Source: Gloeocapsopsis dulcis
Lineage (GTDB): Bacteria > Cyanobacteriota > Cyanobacteriia > Cyanobacteriales > Chroococcidiopsidaceae
NCBI RefSeq assembly: GCF_032163395.1
Contig: NZ_CP119970.1
Location: forward strand, 165,062-229,061
Direction of reading: 5' to 3'
DNA length: 64,000 nt
The translations under genes were made by a program, and so were the position numbers. Below the pieces are notes generated by a model. It ran no database searches. It was not told the DNA's origin and saw only the letters and a list, made by a program, of their open reading frames with translations. Positions 19,347 to 28,514 of the stretch are shown in pieces; positions within the stretch are counted from its first letter, which is position 1; every line of letters begins with the position of its first letter.

Positions 19347-20008
19347 TTCCTCCTGAACAAAATGCTGAGTTTGTTTGCCAGATGGAGTCAGTGCTACAAG
19401 TGTATCAACAATGTTATCATCCTGACTTTCCCGTTGTCTGTCTCGATGAAGCCAGCAAACAACTTGTTAAAGAAACTGTTGAACCAGTTGCCGTAAAACA
19501 AAGACAACCCATGCGGCAGGATTACAAGTATGAACGCAACGGTACAGCGAATCTATTCATACTTTGTGAACCGATAGTAGGATGGCGACATTTAAAAGTT
19601 ACTAAACGTCGAACAGCAGTGGATTATGCTTATCTGCTCAGGGATTTAGTAGATATCCATTATCCTGATGCCTTGTTGATTACAGTGGTGCAAGATAATC
19701 TTAATACCCATTCTCCCTCCTCCTTGTACAAAGCGTTTGAGCCTGCTGAGGCACGGCGTATTCTCAATCGCCTAGAGTTTTGTCACACTCCTAAGCATGG
19801 CAGTTGGCTGAATATGGCAGAGATAGAATTGAGCATTTTGGCACGTCAATGCTTGAATCGACGTATTCCAGAGTTTGCCGTGTTGCAAACTGAGGTAGCT
19901 GCCTGGCAAGAGCAACGCAATCATGAGCAGACTTGGATTAATTGGCGCTTCAACACCGCCGATGCACGGGTCAAACTGCATCGACTCTACCCCTCAATTA
20001 AAGCTTGA
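19343..20008 (+). CDS. IS630 family transposase OrfB (DDE_3 domain)
   Basis: A 221-aa catalytic half: VVCLDEASKQL (first Asp), ITVVQDNLNTHSPS (second Asp), HGSWLNMAEIELSILARQ (Glu). It is expected to be made as a -1 frameshift fusion with OrfA; the listed GTG start is probably not used. This is the only IS630 copy here with no nonsense mutation. Confidence 0.88.
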   Translation: MIPPEQNAEFVCQMESVLQVYQQCYHPDFPVVCLDEASKQLVKETVEPVAVKQRQPMRQDYKYERNGTANLFILCEPIVGWRHLKVTKRRTAVDYAYLLRDLVDIHYPDALLITVVQDNLNTHSPSSLYKAFEPAEARRILNRLEFCHTPKHGSWLNMAEIELSILARQCLNRRIPEFAVLQTEVAAWQEQRNHEQTWINWRFNTADARVKLHRLYPSIKA

Positions 20009-20188
20009 CAAACCAGTAGTCCCGTTAATTTCATGGTTAACGTTTTATGTGGCTTAATTGCCTACTCTCATCAACCGAAGAAGCCATCCCTCCATTTTGA
20101 GTGGGCTTTGCCTTGTTCAGCTTAACCCGAACTCAGGTTCATTTACGCAAACGCTGAGGCGTAACTCCTGAGATCTTGACTAGCCTCG

Positions 20189-21760
20189 TTAGTCTCTGGA
20201 TAAGTCTGTCGGAGCCTTCGTTTTTGCTGATACCTGGATGACATCTCTATCTCGTACCAGCATGAAGGTTAGTACTGCCCCAATCAGAGCAACGATAGCA
20301 GTAACTAGGAAAATACGGTGCATCCCACTAACGAAGCTAACTTTTGCAACTTGAGTAAACACACTCTGTACTTCGAGGGGCAAAGAGCTAACTGCGCCAT
20401 CAATGTCTCCTGCAATAACTCTCTTTGCCAATCCTGAACTTTGTCCACCTTCTCCAATGGGCGTGTTTGCAATCGAAGTAAGCACAGAAGCACGAATTTG
20501 ATAGCTGAAAATTGCTCCTAGCCCAGCAATGCCAATTCCAAAGCCAAATTGGCGCATCGTGTGGTTGATACCAGAAGCCATACCACTGCGAGCGGGAACC
20601 ACCACACTGACTGCAACATTGGATAGTTCTCCGTTAATCAGCCCTGCTCCTATACCTGCTAGAATCATGCCGCCCAGCAGTGCGGATAAGCCTGAGTAAG
20701 CGTTAATATCTGCCATGCGCACCGCTCCTACTGAGATCATCACAAGCCCTGCACTGAGGAAAACCCGTGATGGTAGATAAGCGGCCAGTTTCCCAGCAAG
20801 AGGTCCCATAATAAGTAACGGCAAAGCCATTGGCACGAGCGCGAGTCCTGCTTGAGTCGCTGAGTAGCCTAAGACTCCCTGGAAGTAAATGGGCAAATAT
20901 ACGATAAGAGTGAAAAACGTCCCTGCAATCACAACTGCAAGAGTGGATGCTCCTACGAATGTTGGTAGACGAAACAAGCTGAGATCGAACATCGGACGAG
21001 CTTGACGACCTTCAGCCATCAGGAAGGCAGCCAACAATACTCCTGTGGCAATCAGCGTACCGATAATAACGGGGCTGGTCCAACCTCGTTCGTTCCCTTC
21101 AATGAGCGTAAACATCAGCAGGGAAAACATACTAGTGAAGGTGATCAAGCCTGCCCAGTCTATGTGCCTGGCATCCGGATCGCGGGATTCTCTGACTTGG
21201 GCTAAGGTTAACGCGATGACAATCACACAAATCGGAACATTAATTAGAAAAACCCATCGCCAGTTTAGGATATCATTTACAACTCCCCCAATCAACGGAC
21301 CGAAGGCTGAACCGATGCACACAGCTACACCCCAAATCCCGAAGGCGCTAGCGCGATCACGACCATCAAACTCATGGACGAGCAACGGTAGCCCTAGACT
21401 AAGGGCCGCACCAATACCCAGCACTCCCCGCGAAATACTGAGCCATAGTGGATCTGTTGCTAAACCACAGAAGAGAAAACCGAGAGTGAACAGAACCATT
21501 CCGATGACGAAAATTAGCCGTCGTCCAAATAAATCCATCAACGTTCCAGCAGTTAAGACAAAGGCAGCAAACATCAGCACATAGGCATTGATAAACCACT
21601 GCAACTCGGTGAAGTTAGCATTGAGAGTCTGCTCAATGTCGGGTAATGCAACGACCGTCATAGTGGTTGCAAGCGGTTCTTGGAAACTAGCGATACAGAC
21701 CGCGATTAGGGTAAACCACTGGTGAGTATTCCATCGGAAACTTTTTCGGATGTTAAGCAA
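20189..21760 (-). CDS. MFS drug:H+ antiporter, DHA2 family (14 TM)
   Basis: A 523-aa inner-membrane exporter with about 14 hydrophobic segments. It has motif A-like GTLMDLFGRRLIFV after TM2, the DHA2 signature LGIGAALSLGLPLLV, and GPLIGGVVNDILNWRWVFLI (motif C and the following loop). It should export drugs or toxic metabolites by proton exchange. A perfect 20-bp palindrome lies 70 bp upstream (21830-21849) in the promoter region, so it is probably repressor-controlled, but no TetR/MarR gene is adjacent. The start ATG at 21760 is preceded by AGGAGAAAGATAA. Confidence 0.9.
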   Translation of the reverse strand: MLNIRKSFRWNTHQWFTLIAVCIASFQEPLATTMTVVALPDIEQTLNANFTELQWFINAYVLMFAAFVLTAGTLMDLFGRRLIFVIGMVLFTLGFLFCGLATDPLWLSISRGVLGIGAALSLGLPLLVHEFDGRDRASAFGIWGVAVCIGSAFGPLIGGVVNDILNWRWVFLINVPICVIVIALTLAQVRESRDPDARHIDWAGLITFTSMFSLLMFTLIEGNERGWTSPVIIGTLIATGVLLAAFLMAEGRQARPMFDLSLFRLPTFVGASTLAVVIAGTFFTLIVYLPIYFQGVLGYSATQAGLALVPMALPLLIMGPLAGKLAAYLPSRVFLSAGLVMISVGAVRMADINAYSGLSALLGGMILAGIGAGLINGELSNVAVSVVVPARSGMASGINHTMRQFGFGIGIAGLGAIFSYQIRASVLTSIANTPIGEGGQSSGLAKRVIAGDIDGAVSSLPLEVQSVFTQVAKVSFVSGMHRIFLVTAIVALIGAVLTFMLVRDRDVIQVSAKTKAPTDLSRD

Positions 21761-21829
21761 TTTATCTTTCTCCTGTTGAGTGAAGTACTAAAGGCAAGTA
21801 CCTAGCGTAGGAGCACTATGACAGAATCT

Positions 21830-21849
21830 AAATACTGGTACCAGTATTT
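21830..21849. promoter_or_regulatory. Candidate operator of the MFS exporter
   Basis: AAATACTGGTACCAGTATTT is a perfect 20-bp palindrome. A partial repeat, GGTACTGG, lies about 15 bp downstream. The size and symmetry suit a TetR- or MarR-type dimer. It lies 70 bp upstream of the exporter start codon. Confidence 0.7.
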
Positions 21850-22190
21850 GCTCATCATGGTACTGGCACTACCCATCTTGTATTACTCTAGAAGGAGTAT
21901 AACTTTTGCTTTCATCACAACCTACTAGATATTTGTGACTTAATAGCAATTCCAAAGAAAATATCAGAACTGGGTACTCAAATTACAGCTTTTTCATCAG
22001 CAGAACTCTCCCTTTTCCTTTCTTTTTGTCGAGTTTCAAAAGAGGGGTTTTGTTACAAGAAATTAGAGAAGCACTACATATAAGGGTAGTGTTTTAGATT
22101 TGTTAAAAAGCGATTGGGAAAAGGCAAATAAAGACGAGACTTTAATCAGTAGCTTGATGAAAAACATGACTCTTTGGCGCTTCCGTGCAC

Positions 22191-22298
22191 TGTCCCTATT
22201 GCCAAAGTACAGATGTAAAGAAACACGGGAAATCTTCTAATGGTAAACGACGTTATCGTTGCCTCAATCCTTTGTCCTGCGTGGCTGTGTGCAGTTAG
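22191..22298 (+). pseudogene. IS1-type InsA N-terminal fragment
   Basis: The plus-strand frame reads CPYCQSTDVKKHGKSSNGKR followed by YRCLN, the zinc-finger start of an IS1-like InsA, and stops after 35 codons. It overlaps an unrelated open frame at 22259-22498 (79 aa, containing HQRKRVEQRKFRRFPTAYLA), which I cannot assign and which may be another transposase tail. Confidence 0.6.
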
Positions 22299-22557
22299 TG
22301 GCAGTAGTGGCGACACAACTCAAAGCCTTGAGTGCAGAAGAACTAGCAACCGTGTCAGTACAAGCTTGGCAGCAAGTGCGCTCACAACTCAACAACCATC
22401 AGCGTAAACGAGTTGAACAACGAAAATTTCGCCGTTTTCCTACTGCTTATCTTGCCCGCTTGGAGACACAACTACTCCAGCTAACTTTACCACTCTAGTT
22501 TTTTTGCGACTCATTCCCAGCTGTTTGATTGCTGCACTGATGTTTTGCTGCGTCATA

Positions 22558-23704
22558 CCAATTTAAATTGACTACACGGCAGATGACTTAGACGGGAAAG
22601 AGTCGTATAATACTCTCCCTATGGCTGGTGTGAGTTCAGTTGAAGTGAAGGAAAGCGTGGATACTCTGGCAGAACGGTTGCGTCAAGCTAATACACCAAC
22701 TGCTAAAGAACGATTGCAAGTGCTCTACTGGCTAAAACAAGACAATGACCCCAGCATCAGTGCGATTGCTAGAGCGGTTAGGAAACATCGAAACACCCTG
22801 CAAACCTGGTTATCAATATACCGTGATGGTGGAGTGGAGGCGATGTTGGAAACCAAGAAATCACCAGGGGGAGTACGAAAGATTCCGCTTCGGGGCAGAG
22901 ACGGCGTTGGCAAAGCGATTACAAGAGCCAAATCACGGATAAAGACGCTATGGTGAGGTGCAGCAGTGGTTAGCACAAACTCTGGGAATTGAAGCGGAGT
23001 ATCATGCGGTGTACCAGATGACACGCTATCGGCTCAAGGCAAAGCTAAAAGCGGCTCGACCTCAAAATAGTAAGCAGAACCCAGAACAGCGAGAGGCATT
23101 TAAAAAAAAACTTGTAGACGACCTCGAGTTATTGAGTCAATACTATTGCCAAGTACAACAGGATTAGCAACCGATTCGCTACTTTGCTCAAGATGAGAGT
23201 CGCTTCGGACTCAAAACCATCCTTGGGAGATTAATTACCGCTTGTGGTATCGAACCAATTGTACAGTGGCAATGGTTATTTAAAGCATTCTGGCTCTACG
23301 GTGCCGTTGAACCAGCAACGGGAGAGTCCTTCTTTCTCCAATTTTCCCATGCTGATACCGAGTGCTATCAACGGTTTTTAGATGAGTTTTCTAAGGCTTA
23401 TGCAGATAGTCTCAACATTCTTCAAGTCGATAATGGACGGTTTCACAAGGGTAAAGATTTGACTGTGCCAGAGAACGTCCGGATTGTTATTTCAACCGCC
23501 TTACTGTCCAGAGTTAAATCTCATTGAGCGGTTATGGGAACATCTCAAGGCAGATCTCAAGTGGGCTTCATTTAAGACGTTGGAGTAACTGCAAATCAAA
23601 GTCGAGCAACTGCTATCAGAATTAACATCCAAAGTCATTGCTTCCATTACAGGGTATTCCTTTATCCTGGATGCTCTATCTGCCCTGAACACTATTTAAA
23701 TTGG
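22558..23704 (+). mobile_element. Degenerate IS630-like element
   Basis: Terminal repeats CCAATTTAAAT and ATTTAAATTGG with flanking TA target duplications (22556-22557 and 23705-23706). It sits inside another IS630 remnant. Length 1,147 bp. Confidence 0.8.
22621..23695 (+). pseudogene. IS630-like transposase, multiple frameshifts
   Basis: The first frame (22621-22956) has HTH blocks DPSISAIARAVRKHRNTLQTW. It continues out of frame at 22958-23167 (GEVQQWLAQTLGIEAEYHAV). After a TAG the DDE part follows: YFAQDESRFGLKT, NILQVDNGRFHKGK and a frameshifted LNLIERLWEHLK-like ending near 23520-23550. At least three disruptions; inactive. Confidence 0.75.
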
Positions 23705-23984
23705 TATCACACCGTCGCCCCATAACGAAGCCAATTCCGTTTGAGTCTTGCCGCCATGCTGCTCAATAAATGCCTCAAAGCGTTCCCAATCGGTGATCTT
23801 ATGCCGACATCCTTGCTGAGAGTGTAATCGCTCGACACTCGCCGGTTTCCTGTTCACGCTTGAGCCACAACTCGAGCGTGTTGCGACTGATATGGAATAT
23901 CTTGCTCACATCGGTTTTGCGTTCTCCGCGTTTGACCGCCGCAAAGCGATAGCGGCGCAGGTCATCACTGTAAGGGGCAGGCAT

Positions 23985-24816
23985 CAGCAGTCCTCTATCT
24001 GCTTCATCCTCCTACTATAAGTCCTAACGCAACTTAGTAGGGCTATATTTTTTTGCATTACTACAATGCATCATTACTTGTTTAGCACTACCGAGTGATG
24101 GAAGAGCGCTATTTATCAATCGCTACGAATTTGGTCTGCCAATTTAAGTGCTAAACAACAAATTTAAAACACTACACTCTCTCTAAACTATTAGTACTAA
24201 TACTAGAATAGTCAAAGACTGTTATTAAGATTTGTTTCCTGCGATAGTAATGCTATGCAGGGTACCTAACCATTGCATGCTTCACTTTACACGAGGAAGA
24301 CAAGTTGTATAACCCGCAAAAAACTCAATCACGCGGCGCGACCCCCAGTGATCCACCTGAGTTATGGTGTGCGTTACTAGTTTCTTGGAGTCGCTCATCA
24401 TTATGTTATCAACGCTTACGTGCTAACCTTCGCCACTATTTCTTGACGAGGGGTGTTGTCCGACTTGATATGCTCATCGCCGTTCTTTGCAGGTCTGGTT
24501 CTGTTCTCCGTGAGTTCACTGCTTTGCACTCTTGTGAGCACTCCCCCTCAGACAATTGACATCTACCCTGAGGGTAAACGTGCTCTGCTGACAGAGAACA
24601 CTGATGCCGCTGTGGTAATCCAATCCATCAACTACGTTAAGATTCTCCACGATTTATAAAATTGTGGAACCCATCCAAGGAGAAGCTATATCCGGTACTC
24701 AATGACTTGCTTAGTCGTTAGCAAGCAGGTATTCTTCGGTCAGTAACTTGATACTTAAACATGGGCTGAACAAGTACTTACTAGGTGCATCTTTGCAAAC
24801 AACAGACACTGCAACT
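23985..24816. other. Gene-poor stretch before the LLM oxidoreductase
   Basis: No gene can be supported with confidence. An open frame at 24453-24659 has a hydrophobic segment (FFAGLVLFSVSSLLCTLV) followed by IDIYPEGKRALLTENTDAAV. It could be a small exported protein, but coding evidence is weak. Confidence 0.3.
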
Positions 24817-25812
24817 ATGGAAACAGAAAATAAAGTTATGAAAGGCACTTCTCCTGTACAAGATCGGACGAAGCACCGTGGTTTTCAACGAGTGTTTGCC
24901 CCAAGGCAGTTGACTGTCGGGCTGATTCTGCCCATTGAATCCTATCGAGGTGCAGTGCCGACGATGCAGAACCATGCCACATTGGCACAGCGGGCTGAAC
25001 AGCTTGGCTTTGCTGCATTATGGGTACGAGATGTGCCATTGCACGTCCCCAATTTTGGGGACGTTGGGCAAATATTTGATCCTTGGGTTTACTTAGGTTA
25101 TCTTGCAGCACAAACGGAAAGCATCACCCTTGCGACTGGAAGCACGATTCTTCCGCTGCGACATCCACTGCATCTAGCAAAGTCTGCTGCTTCCGTAGAT
25201 CAACTTTCACATGGTCGTCTCGTGCTCGGCATTGCATCTGGCGATAGGCCAATAGAGTTTCCTGCATTTGGTATTGACTTCAATAGCCGTGGTAATCGCT
25301 TCCAGGAGACGCTGAGCTTTTTCAGGCAGGTTCTTGAGGAGAGGTTTCCAACAATTAATTCGTCGCTCGGTACGATGCACGATATTGACTTGCTGCCAAA
25401 ACCGCTCTCGAGCCAAATACCAGCTATTGTGACGGGCTATAGCCGCCAAAGCCTTGAGTGGATTGCTGCTAATGCGGATGGCTGGCTCTATTACCTGCTT
25501 GACAGCTCCACCCAAGTGCGTGTCATAGAACAATGGCACACCCTGACTGAAAAGCATGCCCCCAGAGTATTCAAGCCCTTTGCACAGGGATTCAACCTTG
25601 ACCTTGCCAAGAACCCGGATATGAAGCCAATCAGAATTCACTCAGGGGTTCGTCTGGGTCGCAACTGGCTGAGTGGTTACTTGGAAAATCAGCAACAGGC
25701 TGGAGTGAGCCATGTGGCATTCAACTTGAAATATGGCTCTCGTCCCGCTGATGACGTGATTGACGAGTTAGGTGAATACATCTTGCCACGTTTTGGGGCA
25801 CACCCACAATAG
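24817..25812 (+). CDS. LLM-class flavin-dependent oxidoreductase
   Basis: A luciferase-like monooxygenase of about 331 aa (TIM barrel, FMN/F420-type). Typical blocks are LTVGLILPIESYRGAVPTMQ near the start, AEQLGFAALWVRDVPLHVPN, ESITLATGSTILPLRHPLHL, and LSHGRLVLGIASGDRPIEF, which helps bind the flavin phosphate. The C-terminal IPAIVTGYSRQSLEWIAANA is also family-typical. ATG 24817 is chosen; an upstream in-frame TTG (24748) and ATG 24838 are possible. It stands alone, bounded by IS debris. The substrate is unknown. Confidence 0.85.
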   Translation: METENKVMKGTSPVQDRTKHRGFQRVFAPRQLTVGLILPIESYRGAVPTMQNHATLAQRAEQLGFAALWVRDVPLHVPNFGDVGQIFDPWVYLGYLAAQTESITLATGSTILPLRHPLHLAKSAASVDQLSHGRLVLGIASGDRPIEFPAFGIDFNSRGNRFQETLSFFRQVLEERFPTINSSLGTMHDIDLLPKPLSSQIPAIVTGYSRQSLEWIAANADGWLYYLLDSSTQVRVIEQWHTLTEKHAPRVFKPFAQGFNLDLAKNPDMKPIRIHSGVRLGRNWLSGYLENQQQAGVSHVAFNLKYGSRPADDVIDELGEYILPRFGAHPQ

Positions 25813-26024
25813 TGTTCACTGGCATCTTGCGCCAGACGCCATTAACCTGTCTCTGTTACCCTAGGTAACTCACATCTTGCACCTAACCGTAGACACCCGT
25901 AAACAGTAAATATAGAGTGCAAAACTATAACAGAATTAAGCATGTTTTAGTTACTAATGTAGCTGACTTTATGTAAAATTACTGTTTTTATATCATTATC
26001 CATAATGCAATTACTTCTTACTTA

Positions 26025-26590
26025 ATGATAAATGTGTTTGCTGGTGAAACTCAGAACATGAGAGAAAGGCGTGAAATATATTTCCAGAAAAAGCACTTGT
26101 CAATGCTTGTTCACGCCCAAGAACTAGCTTACAGACTCAAAGAACTGATGCCCACACAGTATCAAAAAGATAATCTTGAAGCTATGTTGGAATTATTTTT
26201 GCCAGCGCTAGAATATCCGTTACCCGAACACAGTAAAACTAAATCCACTCGGGAATTTAAGTCAATTTTTAAATATCAATCCTTGATCAACCAGAGAGAT
26301 GATTCGTATAGTTCGTACCACCCATTGCAAACAGTTTTAAAAATGTTATCTTCCTGTGGTAAAGGAGCAGACTTTTTGCAAATAATTATTGACCTCACTA
26401 CTCTAGAGAAACGTGATAAATTTAAAAGCTTTGAGAATTTAATCAGAGTTGATGTTGCTAAGCGTGGTCTACATCTAGTGGTTGTTTATTTAGTTATAAG
26501 AAAATGACGCATCGCTTGGAGTTTTTGTGTTCGGAGAGGTAAGGGTACTCCCCTCACCAACACAGTTAGGACTTAAGGTGTTCTACATAT
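26025..26590 (+). pseudogene. IS4-like DDE transposase remnant
   Basis: It reads LVHAQELAYRLKELMPTQYQ and, later, IIIDLTTLEKRDKFKSFENL with RGLHLVVVYLVI. This is the same family as 1577-2299, diverged. The frame breaks after VIRK at 26507. A short out-of-frame continuation (WSFCVRRGKGTPSP-like) ends near 26590. The catalytic C-terminus is lost. Confidence 0.7.
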
Positions 26591-26624
26591 CAGAACTTAC
26601 AATCGTATTCGGTAAATTAGCAAG

Positions 26625-27720
26625 TCACTCAACTACAATTAATCTTTCAAAGGAGTTTGAGAAATTAAACTTATTTTCGGCTCTCCTGGATATGAGATGA
26701 TAAGCGAACCTAATCAGAGAAGCAGCTAATAACCTAGTACGAAAGTTATTGAAGTTCATAAAGCCATAAGCTTGCCGCTTAATTAACTTAATACGATTAT
26801 TAATTTCCTCCATAACACCACTGGTCGTTCGAATCAAAATAATATTGCAAATCCCGTCTAGATGATTCCGAATAGTTCCAATCACATCACAATACACGCC
26901 AGCGAGTTTTATCAACCCATTCCACTAATTGCTTTCTGCCCTCTTCAAGGGTTCTACAAGTCTCAAAAATTTCTCGAAATTCCTTCTTCAACTCATAAGC
27001 AAGCTTCAACCGTTTTGAATGGCTCAGGCATCACCTTAAGTTTTACTCGTTCTGACCCGCTCAAATTCACACCATTCTTGAGCAGAATGAATTTACTACC
27101 TTTAACGGTCATTCTAGGCTGCTTACGCACCTTATTCAGTTCTTCATTGACTGACCACCACATGAAATCTATCAAACACAATGAACGCATTTGGAAAGAC
27201 TTCCTACACAAATGCAGGGAAGCCCTCCCCACATGTCCACACTCACACGCTTTTACATGCTGGCGTACCTTAAGAAAGAGTTGACCGAGCTCAATATCTA
27301 ACACAACCGTCACAAAATCTTGATGTCCTTTGCGTTGGCTGACTTCATCAATACTGAGTCGTTTGATCTCACCCCACATTTCTTTTTTTCTTGAGCAAAC
27401 TTATGCTTGAAAATTCCTTGTACTTGGTCCCAACTGAGTTCTTCCTCACGGCTAACTTGTTTAATGCTAGTGCTTTGAACTCGTTGATAGATATAGTCTT
27501 CATAACGTTGGATATATCGCCGTTCCCAATCGACAAAAGTCAGATGTTCAGTAAAATAGCGTTGATATCCAGAGCAGTAAAACTGGTGACGCGGCACATA
27601 CAGATATACCAGCTTACCAAAAACTGGCAAATCTCGGATTAGCATCAGTCGATTTTGATGCAGTTCATCATTTAGATTCTAGCAATGAGGACACTCACCC
27701 TTTTCTGTTAGAAATCACAA
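26625..27720 (-). pseudogene. ISL3 family transposase, broken into several frames
   Basis: The minus strand starts with a zinc-finger piece (GECPHC then a stop), then LMLIRDLPVFGKLVYLYVPR and an HTH around SWDQVQGIFKHKF. The DDE region follows in other frames: IKRLSIDEVSQRKGHQDFVT (first Asp) and the C-terminal VMEEINNRIKLIKRQAYGFM with the catalytic Glu. At least three frame breaks. Intact family members are about 400-550 aa. Confidence 0.8.
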
Positions 27721-28514
27721 TCTCAAGTAAACTTGATTATTTTGATAAGTATAACTTATAACAGTGCTATTGGGTAAATTTAGTAGGGTTTCAAGATGAA
27801 AGTCCATCGCCAGTAATGACTAGAGAGAGTACCTAATTATAGGATTTTCACCAAAAATCCAGAAGAACTTTATTTTCTATGGCTAGCTTATTAATTTATT
27901 TATTAAACTAAATCGAAATCTGCCCACTCTTTTTAGAGTTTAAACTAATAAGGCTGAACTATTTTTTATTAAATTATCTTATGCTTATTATTAATAAGGA
28001 GAACAAAATTTACAAACAATTAAATAGGAATATTGCTTGCTTAATTTTTCAATTGCTGTTATGTTAAACAACAGATGCAAGCAGAATAACAAAAAACACT
28101 ATGTTATTCACTGTTTTTGAGAGCTTATATTTAGTTTTTTCTGCTTTTTACATAGTTTTGTCGATAGAATTAAAACCGTTAATTAAATGCACTAGACTGC
28201 TAAACCGTGATAAGCAAAATGTTAGCAGATACTCATAGTTGAGCATGTTTGGCACCATGCATTGCTCCCATTGCAACAATCTTATTACCGTCAAAGATGG
28301 CAAAGAGCAGCTAAAAGATGGCTACCTACTCGAAACCTAACTTTATTGATGTATCGAGGTTTTTGATCCATTACGTCTTAAAAGACTAGACTCCTAAAAC
28401 TTCTGTAATCTTTCACATCGTTATTGAACATTGGATAAATATAGAAATTACCACTTTCACTATAAGTAAGTAACCTCTTTAGAGAATTAAGCTAATCCTG
28501 AAAGAAAAGGCAAG
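27721..28514. other. A/T-rich intergenic region upstream of glgX
   Basis: Nothing gene-like is supported in this 794 bp of A/T-rich sequence. It should contain the glgX promoter, but no single box could be chosen. A short plus-strand frame near 28275-28350 (YYRQRWQRAAKRWLPTRN) may be transposase debris. Confidence 0.4.

Larger units (their letters stand above)
22501..23984 (-). pseudogene. IS630-type transposase remnant split by another IS630
   Basis: From ATG 23984 the minus strand reads MPAPYSDDLRRYRFAAVKRG, then ISRNTLELWLKREQETGECR, the HTH region of an IS630 transposase, with a frameshift near 23830. The piece ends at 23705. Across the inserted element (22558-23704) it resumes as TQQNISAAIKQLGMSRKK (to about 22501), right up to the A-run where frameshifting occurs in this family. 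The C-terminal catalytic half is absent. Confidence 0.7.

Noticed and set aside
20009..20188. Possible terminator between the IS630 and MFS genes
   Set aside because: Only weak, interrupted inverted repeats; no stem with a T-run on either strand.
24305..24559. 84-codon frame upstream of the LLM gene
   Set aside because: Overlaps another frame, lacks a ribosome site and has no recognisable composition.
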